Positions 1 through 7,449 of a DNA stretch of 64,000 nt are shown one piece after another; the stretch's first letter is position 1; the number at the start of each line of letters is the position of its first letter. Position numbers and translations under genes: made by a program. The stretch is from CAZKJL01 sp964611095. GTDB lineage: Bacteria; Patescibacteriota; Gracilibacteria; Peribacterales; Peribacteraceae. Below the pieces are notes generated by a model. The model made no database searches, had not been told where the DNA came from, and saw only the letters and a program-made list of their open reading frames with translations. The stretch spans positions 124,001 through 188,000 of the forward strand of contig CAZSWJ010000001.1 in assembly GCA_964611095.1 (NCBI GenBank), in the 5' to 3' direction.

Positions 1-1
1 T

Positions 2-751
2 GCCGGCGAAGACGCCGTGGCCGCATGCATGAAGCCGTTTGGAAAAACATTCGAGCACAACGAACAGTCGCTCCGCATCGTGCGCCTGCTCGAGCGCCGC
101 AGCTCGCTCTATCCCGGCCTCAACCTGTCGTGCGAAGTCCTCGAAGGCCTCATCAAACATCGCGATCCCAAAGACAGTCCTGCGGGTCTGGTACTCCCCC
201 GCTCTCTGTCTCTGGAGGCGCAGATCGTGAACCTTGCGGATGAAATCGCCTACACCGCGCACGACACCGACGACGGTCTGCGCGCCGGACTCTTCACCTC
301 CAAGATCGTGCAGGGGACCGCGCTCGGGAAAGCCGCGGCGGTGCTCGCCAAGGCCAAGTCGGGCGAACTTCGGAGCGCCATCGTGGATCTGCTCGTCACG
401 GATTTGTACGCCGAAACCGAAACTCGTCTGCGAGAGCACAAGATCCGCGCGCTCGCCGACGTGTACGCCGCCAAGGAACCGCTCGTCGGATTTTCTCCCG
501 AAATGGAGGAGATGCTCCGCGAACATCGGGAATTTCTGTGGAAGCATTTGTACAAGAGTGCCGCCGTGCTCAAGCAAGCGACCCACGGCAAAAACGTTCT
601 CACCAAGCTCTTCGGGGCGTACATGAAGTCGCCGCCCGCCAAGGTGAAGGCACTCAAACAGGAGACCGATTCATCGCTGCACGAAGCCGTGAAAGACTAT
701 ATTGCAGGCATGACCGACACGTACGCGATTGAGTTGTATCAGAAGCTTTAA
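2..751 (+). CDS. dgt: dGTPase-like HD-domain triphosphohydrolase, C-terminal part
   Basis: The reading frame is open at the left edge, so the N-terminus with the main HD metal site lies outside the window. The visible part begins AGEDAVAACMKPFGKTFEHN, followed by QSLRIVRLLE, the stretch that follows the HD core in deoxyguanosinetriphosphate triphosphohydrolases. Further on, LADEIAYTAHDTDDGLRAGL carries the conserved D-E-I-A-Y-x-x-H-D-x-D-D pattern that supplies later metal and substrate contacts. The family hydrolyses dNTPs to nucleosides and tripolyphosphate in the cytoplasm. The stop at 749-751 is followed at once by a GCGGGTA-type inverted repeat that separates it from the convergent M23 peptidase. 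GTG and ATG codons at 17 and 29 are internal and should not be taken as starts. The family call is firm; the exact substrate is inferred. Confidence 0.88.
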   Translation, partial: AGEDAVAACMKPFGKTFEHNEQSLRIVRLLERRSSLYPGLNLSCEVLEGLIKHRDPKDSPAGLVLPRSLSLEAQIVNLADEIAYTAHDTDDGLRAGLFTSKIVQGTALGKAAAVLAKAKSGELRSAIVDLLVTDLYAETETRLREHKIRALADVYAAKEPLVGFSPEMEEMLREHREFLWKHLYKSAAVLKQATHGKNVLTKLFGAYMKSPPAKVKALKQETDSSLHEAVKDYIAGMTDTYAIELYQKL

Positions 752-754
752 AAA

Positions 755-836
755 AGCGGGTAGCGAGTAGCGGGTAGAAAATTTGTCGTGCTCGAAACAA
801 GGCGGCTACCCGCCAACCGCTACGCGCTACTCGCTT
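755..836. repeat. GCGGGTA-type long inverted repeat (copy 1)
   Basis: The left arm is built of heptamers GCGGGTA, GCGAGTA, GCGGGTA. The right arm carries the complements TACCCGC, CAACCGC, TACGCGC, TACTCGC. The element lies between two convergent genes. Its right arm overlaps the end of the M23 peptidase gene, whose last codons AGC GAG TAG are part of the repeat. Related copies occur near 22.74, 23.37, 27.63, 43.72, 49.84 and 59.17 kb. Confidence 0.85.
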
Positions 837-1557
837 GCAGCAATCTTCGGCAAATACTCCAAGGGATCCACCAGCGCTCCATCCAGCTTCACCGCGAAGT
901 GCAGGTGCGGGCCCGTCGTCAGGAGTCCGGCGCCGGCCGAGCCGGGTTGTCCGCCCGATTTGGCGAACGATTGTCCTGCGCGGAGCGTGTCGCCTTCGCT
1001 GACGAGTGTCGCGCTGATGTGGCCGTAGATCGTCTGCAGTCCGCGTCCATGGTCTAAGACGACATAGCTGTATCCGAGACCGTTCATGGAGACCTTCAGC
1101 ACCGTCGCGTCCGCGGGTGCGCGGATGAGCGTGCCCTGCTCCGTGGGGATGTCCACGGCGTGGTGATCCACACCGAAGCGTTTCTTGTATCCCGCATCCT
1201 CGAAGAATGCGGAGACGCCGAGTGCCGGAACCACGGGCCAATCGAAGGAGAGTCCGCCCGTACGCTTCTCCAGCGAGTACGCCGTTCCTTCCGCTTCCCA
1301 GAGTTGTTCCAGGGAGAGCTGCAGCAGTTTCTCGGAGTTGTCGCGCTGCTTGATGATGCCGAGGAGCACCGCGCGCGTATCGGCGAGCGTTTTGATTTTN
1401 NNNNNNNNNNNNNNNNNNNNNNNNNNNNNNNNNNNNNNNNNNNNNNNNNNNNNNNNNNNNNNNNNNNNNNNNNNNNNNNNNNNNNNNNNNNNNNNNNNNC
1501 CACCGCCACGATCGTGAGCGTCAGCATCGGCCGCGGCACATGCACTCGGATCTCCAT
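827..1557 (-). CDS. M23-family metallopeptidase (gapped)
   Basis: The C-terminal half is a LytM/M23 peptidase domain that cuts peptidoglycan cross-links outside the membrane. Visible motifs are GVDHHAVDIPT (first zinc ligands H and D of the HxxxD site), VVLDHGRGLQTIYGHIS, and GPHLHFAV (the HxH ligand). A linker before it is probably coiled coil. An assembly gap at 1400-1499 interrupts the gene and the frames on its two sides differ by two bases, so the real gap is not 100 bases or a base is lost near it. I place the start at 1557 because that frame gives a short basic and hydrophobic leader ending MLTLTIVAV at the gap edge. A GTG/ATG further upstream (1620) would only add an unlikely N-tail. 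The stop codon lies inside an inverted repeat. It faces the dGTPase-like gene tail to tail. Confidence 0.85.
1400..1499. other. Assembly gap (100 N)
   Basis: A run of exactly 100 undetermined bases inside the M23 peptidase gene. The length is likely a scaffolding default and not a measured distance, because the reading frame does not continue across it. Confidence 0.97.
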
Positions 1558-1603
1558 GAGTGGTGCAGAGCATACACCGTCAGGATGACCGCGCACGTCT
1601 TTT

Positions 1604-1626
1604 GGCTCCGTAGAGCCCATTTTTTA
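1604..1626 (+). terminator. Possible intrinsic terminator
   Basis: GGCTC and GAGCC form a five-base stem around a CGTA loop, followed by a T-run. It reads rightward, but no rightward gene ends here except across the gapped M23 region, so its role is uncertain. It may insulate the promoter of the next gene. Confidence 0.35.
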
Positions 1627-1753
1627 TGGCGCAACGTTATAGTTGTTTTATATCAAATAATATAGTGCAATGTGACTTTTTCACTCTGAATATATATTAA
1701 AAACTATTTTGTTAATCTATCAAATAAAACACCCCGCAACGGTGAGCGTTTTC

Positions 1754-1762
1754 TGGTATAAT
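1754..1762 (+). promoter_or_regulatory. Extended -10 promoter of the kelch-like gene
   Basis: TCTGGTATAAT, an extended -10 (TGnTATAAT) with the TATAAT at 1757-1762. No convincing -35 is seen at the right distance. The same TCTGGTATA word precedes the histidine kinase (7411) and, on the other strand, the related secreted gene starting at 14077. The start point would be near 1769, only two bases before a TTG codon at 1771 and about 40 before the ATG at 1810. Confidence 0.75.
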
Positions 1763-1809
1763 CTCCTGATTTGAATACACACAAAAACCAGCTGTCGGCT
1801 GTTCTCTGC

Positions 1810-4800
1810 ATGCGTTTGAGAAACTTCGTTGCGCTCGTTCTTCTCATGACGTTCGTGCTGCAATGCACGCCCGATCACGCATATGCCGTGAGCACGTGGA
1901 ACCCAACACTGCTCGTGAACACCGAATCATTCGAACAAATCGATGCCGGTGACGCCACAACGGACATCGTTCTGCGGTTCGGCGGAAGTGCGAGCACACT
2001 GACGTTGCTCACCACGAATATCTTTCGTTTCAACAAATCACTCAGCGTTCTCGGCACCGTGTCCGGTTCCGCGCTTCGTGTCGACGGCAACGCCGATGTT
2101 CATGGGATTCTCAGTGCATCGGGCGCCGCGCATTTCGATGCCAACGTTTCGCTCAACGACGACAGGTCCGCCGGTGACACCACGCTCACGTTCGGCAATG
2201 CGACGTTGAACCAGGACTTCAAGTACCTGGATACCGAACAGCGATTTCAGCTCAGTAATAAGCTGCAGGTCATGGGTTCTGTCTCCGGTACGGCGCTCCG
2301 TGTCAGCGGCCCCGCCGACGTTGCCGGTGTCTTCAGTGCATCGGGCGCCGCGCACTTCGATGCCAACGTTTCGCTCAACGACGACAGGTCCGCCGGTGAC
2401 ACCACGCTCACGTTCGGAAACGTGACGCTGAACCAGGATTTGAAATATCTCGATACGGCTCAAGCGTTCCAGTTCAGCACCAACCTTCGCGTCATGGGAA
2501 GCATCTCCGGCTCCAGTTTGTACGGTGCCGGACTCGGTGATTGTAACAACGGTACGACGAGCAAGCTGATCTACGATGCTGCGACGGGAAAATTTTCCTG
2601 CGCCGAAGATCAAACGGGCGGCGGTACCTCGGGTGGCGGAATGGGTTACGCCGCCGCGGAGGGCATGTTCGTGAATCAGGGCGGCGACACCATGACCGGT
2701 GCGCTCAACATCAAAGTCACGAGCGATGATGTCGTCAAAACCACGACCGGTACGAGCAATCCCACCGATTTTTCGAAGGCCGGTTCCACTCTTTTCAACG
2801 TGACGTCGTCCAATGACGTCATCACGATGGATGCCGGCACCATTCCTTCGTCCGGACAGGGAACGATGAACGCCTCGTCCGTGGTCACGACCGCAAACGT
2901 GGGTGCCGGTTCCCACACGATTCTTCGTGACGACGGTCAGTACGTCATCTTCCTCGGCAATGCCACCACGACCGTGAACAAATGGGACGGTATTTCCACG
3001 ACGATGAGCACCATGACCGTGGCAACCACCGCCATCGGTGCAGGCGCTCTCTCGCTCCGTCGTCCGGACGGTCGCTATCTCGTCGTTCCCGGAGGCGGAT
3101 CATCCACGGCATTCGTGTATGACCCGTACAACATCACGGCAAACTCGTCCGTCACCATGACGAGCTGCGCCGGAAGCACGGGTACCAACGCAGCACTCGT
3201 CAGTACCGGTTCGTACCTCATTCTCTGCGGAGGTTCGGCGAACTGGGGTTTGTATAACGCCACGGGCAACACCTACATCGCGGGTACGGCGCTCGGTGCC
3301 AGCTTCGGAGCAGGTGCACACGCCATTCAGCGCGATGACGGTACGTTCCTCGTCTTTGCCGGAGGGAATACGTCCAACCACTGGATCTTCCATCCCGGCG
3401 CCAAATTGTCGAACGCATGGAGTGCCATCAATCCCATTCCCACGAATGCTCCCACCATCACCACCGGTGCCTTCAGTATCCGTAGGGCCGATGGAAAATA
3501 TCTCGTGGTCGGCGGTGCGCAAGACGCATCCACCATCTACGATCCCACGGCTTCGGCAACGGATCGCTTCGGTACGTTCACCGCCCAGTCGGGCGCGGGA
3601 TACGGCCCCACGACGGCACTTGCCGACGGCGCTCAGGCACTGTGGCGACAGGACAGAAAATACCTGATGTTCATCGGCGGTTCCGCCACCACGAATATCA
3701 TCGACGTTTCTCGAAGCGACCAATACCAGTTCGTTGCCGGCCCCGGTATCGGCGCGTCCGCAGGTGCGGGTTTCCATGCGTTCTACAATGCTCGCGGCAC
3801 CGTGCAGCTCCTTCTGGGCGGTGCTTCCACCACCACGCGATATTACGACGTCGGTTATGTGAAAGGCGGTCCGTCCACGTCCACCGGTGCATACTTCGAG
3901 ACCGAATGCATCACCACCGTCATGCACTCGGGTTCATATCTCACCTGGAAGACGAACGGCGACGACCAAAAAACAAAAGTCTACGTCAAGAGCGGCAACG
4001 GGTCATGCAGCGGCAACTACAAAATCATTCCCAAAAGCGGCGATCTTGTCCGCGTGACCTCGGGTGACAACCGCATTCAAATGAAAGTCGTCTTCGAGCG
4101 CCAGCCCGCCAAATTTGCCGATCAAGAATGGGGGCTGCGTCGCGGTCTTTCCCAGACGCAGTATCGTCGATTGATGGATATTCCCGGTCTGTATGAAATT
4201 GTCCTTCGGAATACCGCCAACCTGCACCGCACGCAGTTCGAGTTCGGTCGAGGAGGCAATGCCGGTGAGCCTTTGGCCGTCAACTTGCTGAATAACGGCG
4301 ATAAGAACCTTTCGCTCCAGCTGGCGAATACCGCCGCGTATCCCACCACGATCAACGCGTCGAACACGAACTTCTACAACGGTGCTTTTACGTCGGCGCC
4401 CGCGATGCCGCGCACCATCAGCATCGGAACCGTCGTGCTCAAGCGTCCGGACGGAAAATTCGTCATCATTCCGGGTAGCAACACGGGTAGCACCGCCCAA
4501 CAGCGCTCCATGATTTACGATCAGGATGCGAACGCGTTCTACAATAACTCCGCGTCGCCCACGCTGGCGCTTTCCACGGGAGCATTGGCGTTCAAGCGCC
4601 ATGACGGCACGTTCCTCATTGCCGTGGGCGGCAACAGACCGAGCACGAATATCTACGATCCGGTCGCCAACACGTTCGTTGACGGTCCGCCGCTCCAGGG
4701 TCTCGTGAGAGAAGGGTCTCAGGTCATGGCGATGCCGAACGGACGTGTCACCATCATTCACGGTGGATTCCAATACAGCACGACCATCTACGATTCCGTC

Positions 4801-6327
4801 AGCAATAACACCATGACCGGCGCCACCACGGTGACGACCGTGGGCAGGGGAAGCTTCGTCATCCCCAAGCCCGATGGCAAGTATCTCGTGGGCCCCGGTG
4901 TTTCCACCCAGGCCTGCGCACTGCGTACCACCACGATGCTCTTCGATCCGTACGCCAACTTTTTCAACAACGGCATCGTCGTTACCACGACGGGCACCGG
5001 CCCAGGTGCGTACGCCGTGGAACGCACGGACGGCATGTGGATGGTGCTCAAGGGCGGTGGTACCGCCGGTCTCTGTACCGGTGTCACCGCAACACAGCTC
5101 TATAACCCGTTCGTGAACAAGATGCTTGTCGGCCCCGTCCTCAGTGCCGCGACTCGCTACGGCTCCACCGCCATGCAACGTCCCGACGGCACGTGGCTCA
5201 TCACCGCGGGAGGAGGACTCACCACCACGAGCATCGTGAACGAAAAATCCGGCGCATTCACCGCGGACGGTATCGCCCCCGTCGGTACATCGAACACGGG
5301 TCCGGCCCTCGTCACTGCCGCGGGTACGGGCTCACTCGCATTCCAGCGCGACGACGGCAAGTACGTGCTCTTGAGCGGTGCGAACGCCGTGACGTCCCCC
5401 GGCACGGCCGTCGCACAGATCTACGATCCCGCGTGGGTCACCGACGGCTACTATCGTTCGGAACCCATCAACATCCCGAACCTGGACAGTACGTCCACAC
5501 TCTCCTGGCAATCACCCGACTATCGCGGCATTGCCGCCAGAGTTCGTACGGGCACGTCCGCACTCGCTCTGCAGACCGCAACCGAGCGTGAGTTGGAATC
5601 GTCGGGCGATGCCATCAATCCGGGAACGGGCCATACGTGGCTCCAGGTGAACTTTTCGTTCCGTCGTACCTTGCCTCCGAACAAAGGCATTTACGAAGAT
5701 GTTTGGTACAACGGCGGAGCCATGCCTCAGGTCAACTATCGTTCCATCCCCGCTCCCACCATTCAGCAATTTTCGGTCGGGAAAGACAAAGATATCGTCA
5801 ACTTCAAAGTCGATGAGACGTCGCTGTTCCGCGTGAACGGCAACGGCGACATTTACACCGGCAACAAGGGATCGCTCTTCTCCGGAGGAGCCGACTTGGC
5901 CGAGCGTTATCATTCGTCCGATCAATTGCTCCCCGGCGAACTCGTGACGTTTGACTACGAGGATGACCATGCGGTTCGTCGCACGTCGAGCGCGTATCAG
6001 CCGGAATTGCTCGGCGTCATTTCCACCAATCCGGGATTCGTCGCGGGTGCGTACACGAAAGAATCGTATCCCGTCGCACTCGTGGGGCGTGTTCCCGTCA
6101 ATGTGAGCTTGGAAAATGGTCCCGTCAAAACGGGTGACCGTCTCACGTCGGCCAGTCTTCCCGGATACGCCATGAAGGCCACGAGAGGCGGACGCGTCGT
6201 CGGCGTCGCACTGGAATCCAGCAGGCCCGAGAAATTTTCGCCGTGCAAAGCCGATCCCAAAAAGATGTGCGGACAAATCATGTTGTTCGTGAACTTGTCC
6301 GACTGGCCCGGCCCTCCCGTGAGGTAA
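1810..6327 (+). CDS. Giant secreted kelch-like surface protein
   Basis: About 1505 residues. The start is set at ATG 1810 because it gives a good signal peptide (MRLRNFVALVLLMTF, cut after DHAYA). A TTG at 1771 would add 13 polar residues and cannot be excluded. Order of parts: a WNPTLLVNTESFEQIDAGD start module; beta-helix-like repeats with SVSGTALRV/GVFSASGAAHFDAN units, two of them almost identical in DNA; a long series of kelch-like blades with the pattern GAGAHAIQRDDGTFLVFAGG repeated about every 50 residues; and a C-terminal module with GGADLAERYHSSD, PVALVGRVPVNV and GDRLTSASLPGYAMKA. That last module is familiar to me from large surface proteins of CPR bacteria. The protein is probably exported and cell-surface bound. 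No enzyme motif is visible. A paralogue of the N-terminal part lies at 12272-14077 on the other strand. Confidence 0.85.
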   Translation: MRLRNFVALVLLMTFVLQCTPDHAYAVSTWNPTLLVNTESFEQIDAGDATTDIVLRFGGSASTLTLLTTNIFRFNKSLSVLGTVSGSALRVDGNADVHGILSASGAAHFDANVSLNDDRSAGDTTLTFGNATLNQDFKYLDTEQRFQLSNKLQVMGSVSGTALRVSGPADVAGVFSASGAAHFDANVSLNDDRSAGDTTLTFGNVTLNQDLKYLDTAQAFQFSTNLRVMGSISGSSLYGAGLGDCNNGTTSKLIYDAATGKFSCAEDQTGGGTSGGGMGYAAAEGMFVNQGGDTMTGALNIKVTSDDVVKTTTGTSNPTDFSKAGSTLFNVTSSNDVITMDAGTIPSSGQGTMNASSVVTTANVGAGSHTILRDDGQYVIFLGNATTTVNKWDGISTTMSTMTVATTAIGAGALSLRRPDGRYLVVPGGGSSTAFVYDPYNITANSSVTMTSCAGSTGTNAALVSTGSYLILCGGSANWGLYNATGNTYIAGTALGASFGAGAHAIQRDDGTFLVFAGGNTSNHWIFHPGAKLSNAWSAINPIPTNAPTITTGAFSIRRADGKYLVVGGAQDASTIYDPTASATDRFGTFTAQSGAGYGPTTALADGAQALWRQDRKYLMFIGGSATTNIIDVSRSDQYQFVAGPGIGASAGAGFHAFYNARGTVQLLLGGASTTTRYYDVGYVKGGPSTSTGAYFETECITTVMHSGSYLTWKTNGDDQKTKVYVKSGNGSCSGNYKIIPKSGDLVRVTSGDNRIQMKVVFERQPAKFADQEWGLRRGLSQTQYRRLMDIPGLYEIVLRNTANLHRTQFEFGRGGNAGEPLAVNLLNNGDKNLSLQLANTAAYPTTINASNTNFYNGAFTSAPAMPRTISIGTVVLKRPDGKFVIIPGSNTGSTAQQRSMIYDQDANAFYNNSASPTLALSTGALAFKRHDGTFLIAVGGNRPSTNIYDPVANTFVDGPPLQGLVREGSQVMAMPNGRVTIIHGGFQYSTTIYDSVSNNTMTGATTVTTVGRGSFVIPKPDGKYLVGPGVSTQACALRTTTMLFDPYANFFNNGIVVTTTGTGPGAYAVERTDGMWMVLKGGGTAGLCTGVTATQLYNPFVNKMLVGPVLSAATRYGSTAMQRPDGTWLITAGGGLTTTSIVNEKSGAFTADGIAPVGTSNTGPALVTAAGTGSLAFQRDDGKYVLLSGANAVTSPGTAVAQIYDPAWVTDGYYRSEPINIPNLDSTSTLSWQSPDYRGIAARVRTGTSALALQTATERELESSGDAINPGTGHTWLQVNFSFRRTLPPNKGIYEDVWYNGGAMPQVNYRSIPAPTIQQFSVGKDKDIVNFKVDETSLFRVNGNGDIYTGNKGSLFSGGADLAERYHSSDQLLPGELVTFDYEDDHAVRRTSSAYQPELLGVISTNPGFVAGAYTKESYPVALVGRVPVNVSLENGPVKTGDRLTSASLPGYAMKATRGGRVVGVALESSRPEKFSPCKADPKKMCGQIMLFVNLSDWPGPPVR
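2111..2417 (+). repeat. Internal direct repeat of about 85 bases, two copies 222 bases apart
   Basis: The segments 2111-2195 and 2333-2417 are identical except for about one base. They encode the same SASGAAHFDANVSLNDDRS stretch. The 222-base offset equals 74 codons, so one structural repeat unit of the beta-helical region was duplicated or homogenised recently. Confidence 0.8.
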
Positions 6328-6375
6328 GGGCCGCACTTGCGGTCGCACTGTCATCATGAGAGCATTGCGGAACAC

Positions 6376-7368
6376 ATGCTTTCGTTCCTACGTGTGCGCA
6401 ACGTCGGCTGCCTCCGCTCGTTCATGGCCGGTGTTTGCGTCGTGCTCGCCGTGCTGGCCGTCGGTTTTTTCGTCGCTCATACCGCCGATTGGTACTGCCG
6501 TGCTCGCTACGCACACATCAACCCCGATGCGCGGTGCGCGGCCGATTCCTCGCCGGGATTCATGCGAGGATACGAGGAATTCGGAGTGGAGCTTTCTGCG
6601 TGGATCGAGGAGCAAAAAGATGCCGGAAACATCCGTGATGCCGCGGTATATTTTCGCGATCTGCAGAACGGTCCGTGGTTCGGTATTCGCGAGAGCGAAC
6701 AATTTCTGCCCGCCAGCCTCTTCAAATTGCCCGTCATGATGGCGGTACTGAAGGCGGCGGAGCAGCATCCGGAGCTTCGCAGAGAGCAGCTTGCCATCAC
6801 GAGTTTGCCCGATATGCAGAACAATACCGACGACCCTGCACGGACGCTTCAACCCGGGGTGTATTACACCATCGACGAATTGCTCTTCCGCATGATCGCG
6901 TACTCCGACAATTTTTCTCAGGATTTGCTCGTGAAGCGCCTGAATGCGATGGGTGATGTCGATGCCGTGCGCAACATGTATCGCGATCTCGGTGTTCTTC
7001 CCGCCGAGACGGCGCAGACCATTTCCGTCAAAGGGTATGCATCGCTGTTCCGAACGCTCAGCAATGCCAGGTACCTCACGCCGGATTCTTCGGAAGCCGC
7101 ACTCACCATTCTCACGAAGTCCGATTTCAACGACGGTCTTGTGGCCGGCCTTCCGCCGGGGATGGAGGTCGCTCACAAATTCGGCGTGCATAACGTGGAA
7201 GGCGATCGCCTCATGCACGATTGCGGCATCATCTATCATCCCGTTCGCCCCTACCTTCTCTGCGTCATGACGCGGGGTGACTCGGTGGATGTCAGCGTCA
7301 AGTTCATCGCCGAGCTCTCGAGGAGGGTGTACGAGGAAGTCCAAAAAAACATTCGTGCCTCTCTCTAA
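6376..7368 (+). CDS. Exported beta-lactamase-fold serine hydrolase
   Basis: 330 residues with an N-terminal membrane anchor (hydrophobic stretch about residues 16-34). The catalytic pattern of the class A beta-lactamase/penicillin-binding superfamily is present: SLFK at 114-117 (SxxK), SDN at 177-179, and KFG at 268-270 in place of KTG. The Glu of the class A omega loop is not evident, so a D,D-peptidase or other peptidoglycan hydrolase role is as likely as beta-lactam breakdown. It acts outside the membrane. The ATG at 6376 is preferred over a TTG at 6337 because it puts a short basic region before the membrane segment. It follows the kelch-like gene by about 50 bases without a visible terminator, so the two may share a transcript. 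Confidence 0.82.
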   Translation: MLSFLRVRNVGCLRSFMAGVCVVLAVLAVGFFVAHTADWYCRARYAHINPDARCAADSSPGFMRGYEEFGVELSAWIEEQKDAGNIRDAAVYFRDLQNGPWFGIRESEQFLPASLFKLPVMMAVLKAAEQHPELRREQLAITSLPDMQNNTDDPARTLQPGVYYTIDELLFRMIAYSDNFSQDLLVKRLNAMGDVDAVRNMYRDLGVLPAETAQTISVKGYASLFRTLSNARYLTPDSSEAALTILTKSDFNDGLVAGLPPGMEVAHKFGVHNVEGDRLMHDCGIIYHPVRPYLLCVMTRGDSVDVSVKFIAELSRRVYEEVQKNIRASL

Positions 7369-7410
7369 AGAGCTTTTCGCATGCCTGAAACATGGGAAAA
7401 AGTCGCCGTT

Positions 7411-7421
7411 TCTGGTATAAT
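7411..7421 (+). promoter_or_regulatory. Extended -10 promoter of the histidine kinase gene
   Basis: TCTGGTATAAT with TATAAT at 7416-7421, followed by AAGGAGAAG. It lies inside the longest reading frame, which opens at 7381, and so argues that translation starts at the downstream ATG at 7450. Confidence 0.75.
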
Positions 7422-7449
7422 AAGGAGAAGATTTCCCAACGTATTTCCG

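Noticed and set aside
7381..7449. ATG at 7381 as the histidine kinase start
   Set aside because: A strong extended -10 lies downstream of it, and the membrane segment begins right after the ATG at 7450.
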